Assembly: GCF_009905375.1 (NCBI RefSeq)
Contig: NC_133649.1
Span: 240,391,044 to 240,455,043 of the forward strand
Direction of reading: 5' to 3'
Source: Apium graveolens
Lineage: Eukaryota; Streptophyta; Magnoliopsida; Apiales; Apiaceae
DNA: 64,000 nt
Shown here: one piece after another, positions 11,936 to 21,790 of the stretch
How positions within the stretch are numbered: the stretch's first letter is position 1
Layout of the letters: each line of letters starts with the position of its first letter
Translations under genes and position numbers: made by a program
The notes under the pieces: model-generated
What the model was told of the DNA's origin: nothing
Databases searched by the model: none
Seen by the model: the letters and a program-made list of their open reading frames with translations, nothing else

Positions 11936-13669
11936 CTAGAGCCAATCACCCATATATCTAATACCCATGGAACTAGTGTGACCATCGTGCTTCTGCTGCG
12001 ACAAGCCTTTGGTCAGTGGGTCTGCAATGTTATCATTTGTGTGCACTTTACATATGTGTATATCACCCCTTTCATTAATCTCTCGAATAAGGTGAAATCT
12101 CCTGAGTATATGTTTAGCCCGGGAGTGTGATCTAGGTTCTTTAGCCTGTGCAATGGCTCCATTATTATCGCAGTATAGATCAATGGGACCTGCGATCGAT
12201 GGAACCACTCCCAAATCGGAAATGAACTTTCGAATCCAAACGGCCTCCTTAGCTGCTTCACAAGCTGCAATGTACTCAGCCTCCATTGTAGAATCAGCTA
12301 CTATTTCTTGCTTTGAACTCTTCCAGCTTACAGCACCTCCGTTTAGACAAAACACAAAACCAGACTGTGATGCAGTATCATCTCTGTCTGTTTGGAAACT
12401 TTCATCAGTGTAACCTTTTACAACGAGTTTCTCTTCTCCTCCATACACCAAGAATGAATCTTTAGTTCTTTTCAGGTACTTAAGAATATTCTTAACTGCC
12501 GTCCAGTGACCTTCACCCGGATTAGACTGGTATCTGCTCATCATGCTCAAAGCATACGAGACATCTGGGCGAGTACATACCATTGCATACATGATAGATC
12601 CAATTGCTGAAGCATATGGAACTTTATTCATGTGGTCCTTCTCATCCAATGATTTCGGACACTGGTCCTTAGAGATCGTTATCCCTTGAGAAACGGGGAC
12701 ATATCCCCTTTTTGCATTTTGCATTCCAAAACGATGCAAAACCTTATCAATGTATGTGCTCTGACTTAGACCGATCATCCTTCTAGATCTTTCTCTATAG
12801 ATCCTCATTCCTAGAATGTAGGATGCCTCTCCTAAGTCTTTAATGGAGAAATTGCTCCCTAACCAAGTCTTAACAGCCTTTAGAGAAGGTATGTCATTCC
12901 CCATTAGTAGTATATCATCAACATATAGTACTATGAATGCCACATAGCTCCCACTAACCTTCTTGTAAACACACGGTTCATCTTCATTTTGAACAAAGCC
13001 ATACTCTGTGACTATTTCATCAAAATGGATATTCCATCTCCTAGAGGATTGTTTCAATCCATAAATGGATCGACGCAATTTACATACCTTGCCAGCATTC
13101 CTTGGATCGACAAAACCCTCAGGTTGTGTCATGTACACATCCTCTTCAAGGCTTCCATTAAGGAAGGCTGTTTTGACATCCATTTGCCAGATTTCATAAT
13201 CATGGAATGCTGCAATGGCAAGTAAAATCCTTATAGACTTGACCATAGCCACTGGTGAGAAAGTTTCATCATAGTCAATACCATGAATTTGTTTGAAACC
13301 TTTTGCAACCAGCCTAGCTTTATAGGTCTGAACATTTCCATCCATGCCCTTTTTCTTCTTAAAAACCCATTTGCACCCTATGGGTTTTACCCCTTCAGGT
13401 GGATCAACCAAAGTCCATACTTGGTTTTCGTACATGGAATCTATCTCGGATTTCATGGCTTCAAGCCATCTCTTAGAGTCTGGACTGTTCATAGCATCTT
13501 GGTATGTGAGAGGCTTATCTTCATCTATGAGCATCAAATCACCACACTGAGTCATGAGAAATCCATATCTCTCTGGCTCATGGCGAAATCTACCAGATCT
13601 ACGAACAACCTGTATTTGTTGAGCATTATCATTATTCTGCTCTTGTTTCACTTCAGGTTCAATGCTATT
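11936..13669 (-). CDS. RT and RNase H part of copia polyprotein, after an in-frame stop
   Basis: Same reading frame as the upstream gag-protease-integrase part, separated only by TAA at 13670-13672. Residues counted from 13651: the RT domain spans about 90-340, with QMDVKTAFLNG (156-166), YGLKQS (197-202) and the catalytic YVDD (243-246). RNase H spans about 410-550, with acidic residues at Asp416 (GYTDES), Glu459 (EAEYIAA) and Asp494 (YCDNNGAIA). RT copies the element's RNA to DNA; RNase H removes the RNA. Length (571 residues) and motifs are complete, so only the upstream stop prevents a full polyprotein. Readthrough or rescue is possible but not shown. Confidence 0.95.
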   Translation of the reverse strand, partial: NSIEPEVKQEQNNDNAQQIQVVRRSGRFRHEPERYGFLMTQCGDLMLIDEDKPLTYQDAMNSPDSKRWLEAMKSEIDSMYENQVWTLVDPPEGVKPIGCKWVFKKKKGMDGNVQTYKARLVAKGFKQIHGIDYDETFSPVAMVKSIRILLAIAAFHDYEIWQMDVKTAFLNGSLEEDVYMTQPEGFVDPRNAGKVCKLRRSIYGLKQSSRRWNIHFDEIVTEYGFVQNEDEPCVYKKVSGSYVAFIVLYVDDILLMGNDIPSLKAVKTWLGSNFSIKDLGEASYILGMRIYRERSRRMIGLSQSTYIDKVLHRFGMQNAKRGYVPVSQGITISKDQCPKSLDEKDHMNKVPYASAIGSIMYAMVCTRPDVSYALSMMSRYQSNPGEGHWTAVKNILKYLKRTKDSFLVYGGEEKLVVKGYTDESFQTDRDDTASQSGFVFCLNGGAVSWKSSKQEIVADSTMEAEYIAACEAAKEAVWIRKFISDLGVVPSIAGPIDLYCDNNGAIAQAKEPRSHSRAKHILRRFHLIREINERGDIHICKVHTNDNIADPLTKGLSQQKHDGHTSSMGIRYMGDWL

Positions 13670-15893
13670 TTACGGTTCTCGATCTTCATCGAGATCTATA
13701 GTTCTCCCACTATTTCTTTTGGAAACAAAATCTCTTTCCATGAAGAGAGCATCTCGAGCAATAAACACTTTCTGCTTAGAAGGACTATAAAAATAATACG
13801 CCTTTGTTTCATTAGGGTATCCTACAAAAATGCACTCTTCGGATTTAGGTCCAAGCTTGTCAGATTCTTGACGTTTCACAAACGCCTTACATCCCCAAAC
13901 TTTCATAAAGTTCATGCCTGACCGTTTCTCTTTCCATATCTCATATGGAGTCTTTTGAACCTTCTTAGTAGGAACACGGTTAAGTGTGAAAGCCGCTGTT
14001 TCTAGAGCGTAACCCCAGAAACTAATTGGAAGATCTGCATGACTCATCATCGATCGCACCATGTCCAATAAGGTGCGATTTCTCCTCTCTGAAACTCCAT
14101 TCCATTGAGGTGTTCCCGGTGGAGTGAGTTGTGATACAATACGACACTCTTTCAAATACTCTCTAAATTCGGTGCTTAAGTATTCACCCCCACGATCGGA
14201 TCGTAAGATCTTAATACTTGCATCTCCGCCAATTTGCTTCTCTACTTCAACCTTGTATTCTTTAAATTTTTCAAAAGAATCGAATTTGTTCTTCATAAGA
14301 TATACATATCCATATCTACTGAAATCATCAGTAAATGTTATGAAGTAGTAGTAGCCTCCTCTAGCCATTACACGCATTGGGCCACATACATCACTATGTA
14401 TTAGCTCCAGACGTTTAGTGGCCCTTTGACCCTTACCAGTGAAAGGGGCTTTAGTCATCTTACCAAGCAAACAAGATTCGCATTCTTGGTATGATTCAAA
14501 ATCAAACTTATCCAAGTATCCATCCTTATGTAATTTGGATATGCGTTTCTCATTTATGTGGCCTAGACGACAATGCCAGAGGTATGTTTGATTTGAATCA
14601 TTCATTTTAAGTCGTTTGTTTTCTATATTACAGACAGGGTTATCTAAATCAAGAACATATAAACCATTAAATAAACGCGCAACACCATAGGTTAAATCAT
14701 TCAAAGCAAAAGAGCAACTGTTGTTCTTTATTGTAAACGAAAAACCTTTCTTGTCCAAACAAGAAACAGAAATAATGTTTCTGCGAATCGCAGGCACGTA
14801 AAAACAGTCTTCTAGTTCTAAAACAAGCCCAGAGGGCATAGATAAATAATAAGTCCCTACAGCTAAAGCAGCAACTTTTGCTCCATTGCCTACTCTTAGG
14901 TCCACTTCTCCCTTAGCCAAAGTTCTACTTCTCTGCAGGCCCTGCACATTTATACAAATGTGAGAAGCACATCCAGTATCAAATACCCAAGATGTAGAAA
15001 TAGATAAATTGACTTCTATAACATAAATACCTGATCCAGAAATCTGAACTGCTTTCTTTTTCTTCAGATCCTCCAAGTAAATTGGACAGTTTCTTTTCCA
15101 GTGACCATCTTTCTTACAGTAGTGACATTCACCCTTGGCCACACCACCTTTAGGCTTTAAAGCCTGTTTGGGACCTGACTTTGGGTTGGGTGTAGAATCT
15201 GATCCAATCTTCTTCTTACCCTTCCATTTGCCCTTCCCTTTGGCCTTACCTTTATTTCCCACCATCAGTATGGGAGCAGGTTCAGCTGTCTTCATGTTGG
15301 TCTCATATGTTCTCAACATATGCAACAATTCAGTAGGTGTTTTGTCAAATTCATTCATATTGTAGTTCACAACAAACTGAGTGAATTTGTTGTTCAAAGA
15401 ATTCATGATTAGGTCAATACCAGTTTTCGGACCAATCGAGAAACCCAAAGTTTCAAGGTACTCAATGTAACCAATCATCTTCAGAACATGTGGGCCAACT
15501 GGTTCACTCGCCCCTTGTTTGCAATTAAAACGTGATTTACTCGTGTTGAACCTTTCTTGACGAGTTTGGCTTGCAAACATGCTTTGCAAGTGCTCATTGA
15601 TAGTATATGCATCCATATGCACATGCTGTCTTTGAAGCTCAGCACTCATAGTTGCCAATATAAGACATGCAACATCATTTGCATCATTCTCATCCCTTGT
15701 GCGTGCTGCTCGTTCATCAACAGTAGCACCCTCAGGAAGGGGGCCTGGAGGAGGAATATCAATGACATGAAGCTTGCGCTCCTGCCTGAGGACAATCCTC
15801 AAATTCCTCTGCCAGTCTAGGAAGTTGTTTCCTCCTGTCAGCTTGTCCTTCTCAAGGACTGAACGTAGATAGTGTGTTTGTGTTGTTTGCCAT
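13670..15893 (-). CDS. gag-protease-integrase part of copia polyprotein
   Basis: Open for 710 codons from 15802, and the same frame extends upstream to about 15890. The likely native ATG (15893-15891) is out of that frame by one base, pointing to a small indel near 15868. Numbering from 15802: gag to about 225, CCHC knuckle 226-239, protease Asp-Thr-Gly at 275-277 (WVFDTGCASHI), HHCC zinc finger of the integrase at 410-444 (His410, His415, Cys441, Cys444), DDE core Asp471, Asp536, Glu572 with the typical 35-residue last spacing. Ends at TAA 13670-13672, where RT follows in frame. One copy encodes all particle and insertion functions except RT. Confidence 0.93.
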
Positions 15894-16251
15894 TACTCAG
15901 TATCTACAATAATAAAAGCGCAAAATAAATATTAGATTGTCTGAGTTAAAATTTTATGTTCATATGATTATGATATATTCGTAATATATCTCCCACTATT
16001 TTTTTTATCAAATTAATAGCCCTAACTATTAATTCGGAAAGTATATCCCATAAACCTTTCTAGTGAGCCAAGATTCATATTTCGTCATGTTCTAAGTCAA
16101 CCACTGGTATCCTTAAAACATGATTATTTAGGTAGACAACAGTTGTCAATTATATCATATATAATTCTTGGATAATTTGGTGAACAACAATTGATCTTAT
16201 CTATCTAATAGATTTTTAACCAAACTCTATGCTTCTAAGTTCATAATAGTT

Positions 16252-16339
16252 GAATATAACCGTTTATATTCACCTTATTATGATGACTCAATTAAGTTAG
16301 ACCCAATGATACAACGTCCGAATATAACCGTTTATATTC
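16252..16339. repeat. Two copies of a 20 bp inverted-repeat element
   Basis: GAATATAACCGTTTATATTC at 16252-16271 and 16320-16339, start-to-start 68 bp. Each has 7 bp arms (GAATATA/TATATTC) around ACCGTT. Confidence 0.85.
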
Positions 16340-17341
16340 GTCGCATTTCACCATGATAGATAGGAGTCCCCTGCCACTGACAGCCCTTCCCCTTATCGAT
16401 CTAGGATTTAATGAGTGTTCATTCATTGGAAAACATCTGATTAAAACTTAATATTTTTACTTAGGGATTTTTAATTTAGAACGATCATTATCCCATCATA
16501 AAGAGATTCCCAATTTTTCCTTGAATAAAATACTTCAAATCAATACTCGTCAATGGTTTGATTTCCAGGTAGTGGAGGAGTCACATCGGTCTCGCTTAAA
16601 ACCCACAGCCTTACAAGTTCTATGAACCCGTTGTTGACAAAATCGCCCCATGTCAGAAATAAAGAAAATTCGTATTTTATTCCGTGTTTCATAAACACGA
16701 GAATCTCATGATCGTTTGTTAATTTTAAATCTTGAGTCATTACAGATTTTATCTTGTTTAAAGGCATGGCATGGGTGATGTATTTAATACATACATGCAT
16801 CATTAATCTAATTAAAACATGCATTTTCTACTCTACACATACTATTTATACATCATATGAAAAGTACGTAAAGTAAACGCGCAATAGTTATGGCCCAATC
16901 CTATGTGATCTTTTCAGGCTAATGAAAAGATCAAGGTCAATCTATGGTGTAAAAATAACTATTACATATGTCTTCTCTATTGCTTCTATTGTCTCCTTGG
17001 CCTCCATAGGATGCCTCATCTTTCCCTTGTCCTTCTTGGATGTTACATTAAGAATTATACTAATGAACTTACAAAAGAACTCGAGTTACATTCGAGTAAA
17101 ACAACTACAAATAGAAAACGACATGCAAGTCGTATTTATTACAAACCAAAAGAATAAACCATTACAACTAAGGTCTTAAGGCCATAACTATGCACCATGC
17201 TCAAGTAACCATTAAAGAACATGATAGATCATATAAAGATGACATACTATTTATCACTTATCATGATCCAATCAAGAATAATAAATAAGTAAAGCATATG
17301 TCATAAGCACAAATTAAAAACGAAACCCTAAGCACGCGGAT

Positions 17342-17394
17342 CGACCTCCGCGGTGAGGTCGCTGGGGGTGTTCGGGGGGGCAGCGAGCCCCCCG
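17342..17394. other. Two adjacent GC-rich hairpins in the copia leader
   Basis: CGACCTC (17342-17348) pairs with GAGGTCG (17355-17361) around a 6 base loop; CGGGGGG (17373-17379) pairs with CCCCCCG (17388-17394) around an 8 base loop. Both stems are perfect 7 bp and sit in otherwise AT-rich leader about 350 bp from the PBS. Confidence 0.75.
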
Positions 17395-17617
17395 ATGGCG
17401 GAAATTTTTGCAAAATCAAGTATCAGAGTACTAGAAAAACATGTATCAGAATACTATTCCAGAAGCATGTATCAGTATACACACGATCCATATCCCAGTT
17501 ACCAAAAACGTATATCAGTATACATATTTTAAGAGATCGCATACATATGAGTTATGGAAGATCTTAAACATACTAGTATCATCATATAGATCATTAACAG
17601 ATTCATCATATCATTCA

Positions 17618-17677
17618 TATAACATAACTGTTATCATGGTAGACTCCTATAACATAACTGTTATCATGGCAGACTCA
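17618..17677. repeat. 30 bp tandem duplication near the PBS
   Basis: TATAACATAACTGTTATCAT starts at 17618 and again at 17648; the 30 bp units differ at two positions. Confidence 0.85.
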
Positions 17678-17740
17678 TCACACATGCATACTTGTAAAAA
17701 TACAGTGAACACGTAACCAAATCAGCCCCTTATACACGTA

Positions 17741-17752
17741 GCTCTGATACCA
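17741..17752 (-). other. Primer-binding site of the Angela-like element
   Basis: TGGTATCAGAGC on the minus strand, one base after the 5' LTR end; initiator Met-tRNA type. Confidence 0.95.
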
Positions 17753-17753
17753 T

Positions 17754-19285
17754 TGTTGGGTTTCGAAGGCATAAAACGCAGCGGATAAACATAAATAAAA
17801 CAAAAATTTCGAAACCCAAAAATAGGATCCATGTATAATTATGGGCAGATTATGGAGATAACGAATCATACCTTTCAAGAGATTAACTTTCACGAACTCA
17901 ACGGAGATCTTAGCTATCACGCTTTTTGTGTCTACCTCTCGGAGAAACACCTCTATGGTTATACACGAGCACCTTCAAGAACGTCTCACGAACTTGACTA
18001 CGGAATGGATGTACTAGCCTCCTTCTTGACGATCTGAATTGCCTCTGCCTCTCTTTGCTGCTAGGGTTTTCTTAAAAAACGTACAACCCTCTTTAACCTC
18101 TCATTATCTATTTATAATGACTGATTAAAAAGGCCCATAATAGCAAAGCCCAACCCTAGTAGGTATTGGATTAAATAATAAAAATGAATTTCTATTATTT
18201 AATTAATAACTAAGTCATACTTAATTATTATGGGCAAAAACTTTTCTTTTAATTCGAATTTATATTATCTCAATTAAGTCTTACTTAATTATAATAAAAT
18301 TCAAATAATCATCAATTAATTTAAATCCATAATTTAAATTAACTATTCCATTAAGTGCTCTATTTGTGCGACCCTATAGGCTATTATTTAATTGGCAATA
18401 ATTTTATTCTCTAATAAAATTATAAACAATGAGCGGTATCTAGTAATACATCATTGTTACCCAATTAAACAATAATTAAATCGTGATTAGATAAAACCTT
18501 TCGTGATTAATGTTTTTCGTGTAATATAATTCCTTTAACCATACATATTATAGATTAAACTCGAGGCATGTATTTAGTCATCCTCTTCAACATTTAATCT
18601 GGGTTTACTTGATCCATGAGTAGATTATCGAGACAAATCATTATTTGAGCATGGCCATGCTTTTATAATCTCACTCAATCAAGAGGCCAATAATATCTCT
18701 CCTAATTATAGGAGGGTTAAATCCTTTATCTATCATTCATATTTCTCATACGACTCATGATATACCCGATGTCCAGTTTTATCATTACCCGATCAAAAGT
18801 AACTTTTAATGTAGTCAAAGTATATTAATCCTCGTATAGAAATATAATGATTTCAAGTCAAAGGATCGTTACACCATTATCACTGTGAGTCTTTCTTATG
18901 ACTTTATTAAACATGAAGAATCTCACTGTGGGTCTGTCCAGTACCATGTACTCTCACATGTACCTATGTATTGACTTTAGTATCCCCATACTTATAACCA
19001 ATGAGATGTGGTTATCTTGTCAAATATCATACTAGTCTATCTATGTATTATTATTGTCCTATATAATAATACTCGACTAGGGACCTTTAAGAATATGATA
19101 TATTATATAATCTCAAGTTCAAGTCATGTACTTAAACTATACAATTTGTATCATGATTCTAAGGACATTTATCATGCTAACAAAATATCGCAGTAATTAA
19201 GGTCATAATAAATACATTTATTGAATGATCAACTGACATAAAGATAAAAGAATAATGTATTGCCTCTAGGGCACCTACACTAACA
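17754..19285 (-). repeat. 5' LTR of the Angela-like copia element (1532 bp)
   Basis: Matches 10391-11921 throughout, with roughly 30 substitutions and a few small indels by eye. Carries the TATA box at 18109-18119 (minus strand). It is followed on the + strand by GGCAC, the right target-site copy. Confidence 0.95.
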
Positions 19286-19290
19286 GGCAC
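19286..19290. other. Target-site duplication GGCAC, right copy
   Basis: Pairs with 10386-10390 and brackets the complete copia element. Confidence 0.95.
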
Positions 19291-19711
19291 ATTGTGACAA
19301 AAAGTAGAGAATCAACCTCCGGGAGTTTGGAGGAAGTTGGCAAGGGATAATGCCCACATCAGCTAGCAAAATTGGAATAGAAGGATGAAAAGTGAGTCTG
19401 ATACCTACCCTAAAAGTGTCCCTAAAGACACATAAGGAGTCCTTCCAGTGGCAGGCCCTGTCAGCTGGACCTCCGGGAACCCGCTTGTACGGCTCCTTAA
19501 TCTTGAAGAAAGATTTCATTTTGTCCAACTCCTTTGGATCCCGAAAAATGTTGACATGATCAAATGCGTCTAGATGGGCATTGGATGGATACTCGTCCCC
19601 TCGGATATTGATCATATCAATTAATGAATTATACTTTGATCGAATGGGGAATTCATTCGACTTCTTGGCCACGTTCATCTTGGCCAAACGGGCTAATTTC
19701 TTATCCGCCAT
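19286..19711 (-). pseudogene. Antisense ORF with Transposase_28-type domain, cut by copia insertion
   Basis: ATG at 19711-19709, then 142 codons up to the copia target site. The C-terminal half (GIRLTFHPSIPILLADVGII, then an LPPNSRRLI-like stretch) resembles the plant 'putative gypsy type transposon' domain (Pfam PF04195, from memory). The frame continues at 10390-10311. It runs opposite to the Tat-like LTR and tandem repeats, which are on the + strand; extra antisense ORFs near the 3' end have been described for Tat-lineage elements. Upstream are a 94 bp candidate intron and a TATA box, so it looks like a separate transcription unit. Function unknown. Confidence 0.75.
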
Positions 19712-19805
19712 CTAAGGAAGAAGAAAAGAAAACAGTTTTTAGACACAAACTTTATACGTAAAGAGTGCATAAAAATGAATAAAGTAAAGGAAGTATCTTT
19801 ATTAC
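19712..19805 (-). other. Candidate leader intron of the antisense ORF
   Basis: On the minus strand TTTCAG|GTAATAAAG (donor GT at 19805-19804) and a pyrimidine-rich TTCTTCTTCCTTAG (acceptor AG at 19713-19712) lie immediately before the ATG. Size, donor, acceptor and polypyrimidine stretch are all typical of a plant intron. No transcript evidence is available here. Confidence 0.55.
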
Positions 19806-19956
19806 CTGAAATAATGACTGATCTTCTAGAAAGAAAGCTTCGTGGAACTAGAACTCTGACTTACAGTAATCCTTAAGCCTCCAAGATTTTTGAGAGAAGA
19901 AGAGAGGAATAAAATTGAGAAATGAGAAGTGAGGATTGGAAAACTCCACTCACTCC

Positions 19957-19965
19957 TTTATATAT
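19957..19965 (-). promoter_or_regulatory. Putative TATA box of the antisense gene
   Basis: ATATATAAA on the minus strand, about 250 bp before the ATG and about 150 bp before the intron donor. The CT-rich sequence between (about 19920-19870) looks like a plant 5' leader. Confidence 0.55.
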
Positions 19966-20079
19966 GTAGAAGAGGGAAGACAAAGGGACAAAAAGCCCAA
20001 TAAGTTGGAAGCCCAAAGAAAAAGCCCAAAATCTGGAACATTCCAGAATATTCCCAGGCATTCTGAAAAAATCTAGAGG

Positions 20080-20081
<2 letters not shown>

Positions 20082-20121
<40 letters not shown>
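20082..20121. repeat. (TA)n microsatellite
   Basis: About 20 uninterrupted AT dinucleotides. Confidence 0.95.
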
Positions 20122-20123
<2 letters not shown>

Positions 20124-20268
20124 AAGTTGAATTTGGAAAAGGCCCAAATCACGGCCCAAATCCAATTTGAATTTTGAAAAGACCTAATTAAAGGTTCAAT
20201 AAGGAAAAAGACCAGGCCCAAATCCAAATTGGATTAGGAAAAGCCCAATAGAATCAAACCATCAAAAA

Positions 20269-20890
20269 GACCAGGATTGAGGCCATATTTGAGGTTGTGA
20301 ATCCTGTTCAAAATCTTTCGAACGGGAGCCAGAAAAACACCCATCAGATAGACCAGGATTTAGGTCGAAATCCTGGTCGTGAATCAAGCTCGAAATCTTT
20401 CAAACAGGGTCCAAAAAAGGGTCATGAATTTTGACCAAGACCCAGGTCGTAAATTCGACTAGGATCCAGGTCGAAATCCTGGTCGTGAATCCTAGTCAAA
20501 GTTTCACGAACATGAGTCAAAAGGTTGCATGAATCTCGACCAAGACCTAGGTCGTAAACTCGACTAGGATCCAGGTCAAAACCCTGGTCGTGAATCCTAG
20601 TCGAAGTTTCACGAACAAGAGTCAAAAGGTGGCATGAATTTCGACCAAGACCCGGGTCGTAAACTCGGCTAGGATCTAGGTCGAAATCCTGGTCGTGAAT
20701 CCTAGTTGAAGTTTCACAAATACGAATCATGTGGCGGCCAAAATTTCGACCTGGATCCAGGTCTTTAACTCGACTAGGATCCGGGTCAAAATCCTGGTTC
20801 TGAATCCTAGTCGAAATTGTTCGATCAGGGCTCAAGAGCTAGCCCAAAATTTGACTAGGATCCATGTCAAAATTTCGACTAGGATCCTGG
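20269..20890. repeat. 105 bp tandem repeats, palindrome-rich
   Basis: Units starting with the motif (C)GACTAGGATCCAGGTC begin at 20453, 20558, 20663 and 20768, an exact 105 bp period; diverged units extend left to 20348 and about 20269 (the last shortened), and partial units right to about 20890. The minus-strand open frame (20835-20422) shows a matching 35-residue peptide repeat, but I take that as a by-product of a period divisible by three. GACCTGGATCCAGGTC at about 20749 is a perfect 16 bp palindrome. Confidence 0.88.
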
Positions 20891-21267
20891 TCAAAAAAGG
20901 GCTAAAAATTTCAGAAAAATTCCTAAAAATCGTAATACTCTGGAAAATTAGAAAATAATTATTAAAAAATTATTTTTGATAAAATAGTCTTGAAATATTA
21001 AAAATATATACATGTGGGTGTCATAATATTTTTTGAAAATTAGGAAAAAATCCCAGAAATTAAGGGAAAATTCCTAAAAAAACCAGGAATTCCCAAAAAA
21101 GGAAAAGGTAAGGAAAATAATAGGGAAGTTCTAAAACAACCCTGTAGCCGTGTGCAAGGCAAATCGTTGTAATTGTGTAGTCGATCCACACTTTACGCAA
21201 AAATGATACCCTGTAAGGGAACAAATGAACTTAACTTCTTCAAAATCTTTTGCAATTTCCCAGAAGT
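20891..21267 (+). other. AT-rich spacer before the Tat-like polypurine tract
   Basis: No gene or repeat recognised; homopolymer-rich (many A and T runs). Confidence 0.6.
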
Positions 21268-21278
21268 TGGGGGGTAAA
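21268..21278 (+). other. Polypurine tract of the Tat-like element
   Basis: TGGGGGGTAAA directly before the LTR. The G-run followed by TAAA or CAAA is the usual form in this group, from memory. Confidence 0.65.
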
Positions 21279-21790
21279 TATTATGGGCCTAAAAATAAGC
21301 CTAGGAATATAATTAATTTTAAATCAATTAGACCTGATACGGTCCAATAACGAAGCCCAATTAGAAAGGGCCCAAAACCCTGAATATTAATTAATTTCAT
21401 AAATAATTAATAAAGGAGAAATCAACTATTAAGATGAGTCCCAGTGAGGATATAAATCCTTGTAGATTAGCCTCCAAGGGACCTAAAATGATAAGGAATC
21501 AGTTTCTTGCTTCCTAGGACACCAAAGTCCGTTCTAGTTCTGGGACTTGCCTATCAAGTCTCCTAGATCTAGTCCAATTCAAGGACTCTCAACACCTATA
21601 TAAGGGGTCTCACCCCCATAAATCAGAACTACATTTTTGACTTGATCTTTGGTAAACAGCAAGGTACATAGGCATCTTGTTAAGGCAGATCGAGTCACGA
21701 GACACAAGAGCAGTCAAATCGAGCCTCAAAGCTCATGAACTCTAGTAATAAATACAACAATTAATATACCCTAGTTTTTAATCCATAACA
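21279..21790 (+). repeat. LTR of the Tat-like element (512 bp)
   Basis: Begins TATTATGG and ends CCATAACA; the ends are inverted repeats with one mismatch (A for the expected G at position 2). A TATA box, CTATATAAG, lies at 21596-21604, followed by a CT-rich start region. The right end abuts SIRE-like coding sequence exactly at 21790/21791, as judged by comparison with 39112. Confidence 0.75.
21596..21604 (+). promoter_or_regulatory. TATA box of the Tat-like LTR
   Basis: CTATATAAG, about 190 bp before the LTR end. Confidence 0.6.

Larger units (their letters stand above)
15894..17740 (-). other. Long leader (1.85 kb) of the Angela-like element, with hairpins and repeats
   Basis: No credible gene. 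It holds two copies of the inverted-repeat 20-mer GAATATAACCGTTTATATTC (16252-16271, 16320-16339), two GC-rich hairpins (17342-17361 and 17373-17394), four relatives of GTATCAGNNTAC between about 17420 and 17520, and an exact-length 30 bp tandem duplication (17618-17647, 17648-17677) next to the PBS. Leaders of LTR elements usually carry packaging and dimerisation signals; assigning those roles here is inference. Confidence 0.7.
10391..19285 (-). mobile_element. Complete Ty1/copia element, Angela/TAR-like, near-intact
   Basis: On the minus strand the order is 5' LTR (19285-17754), PBS, a 1.85 kb leader, gag-protease-integrase-RT-RNase H, polypurine tract, 3' LTR (11921-10391). Integrase before RT makes it Ty1/copia. 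The LTR start (GTGCCCTAGAGGCAATA type) and protein motifs suggest the Angela/TAR group; that assignment is from memory of the families. The two LTRs differ at roughly 2% by eye, so it appears older than the Tekay insertion. One in-frame stop and one N-terminal frameshift are the only coding lesions I found. Confidence 0.95.
19286..21790 (+). mobile_element. 3' end of a Tat-like Ty3/gypsy element
   Basis: From left to right: antisense ORF, its promoter region, an AT microsatellite, 105 bp tandem repeats, an AT-rich spacer, a polypurine tract and one LTR. Tat-lineage elements characteristically carry tandem repeats and extra ORFs between integrase and the 3' LTR, which is the basis of this call. 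No pol sequence of this element is in the window; it would lie left of the Tekay insertion. The far side at 21791 is SIRE-like coding sequence, so this element inserted there; the target duplication would begin GCTAG. Confidence 0.65.

Noticed and set aside
13283..13921. 212-codon + strand open frame
   Set aside because: Antisense shadow of the copia integrase-RT coding sequence.
20422..20835. Antisense 137-codon frame with a 35-residue repeat
   Set aside because: Entirely explained by the 105 bp tandem repeat, whose period is divisible by three.
21284..21290. Alternative LTR start at TGGGCC
   Set aside because: The start at 21279 gives 8 bp terminal inverted repeats with the 3' end and follows the polypurine tract directly.
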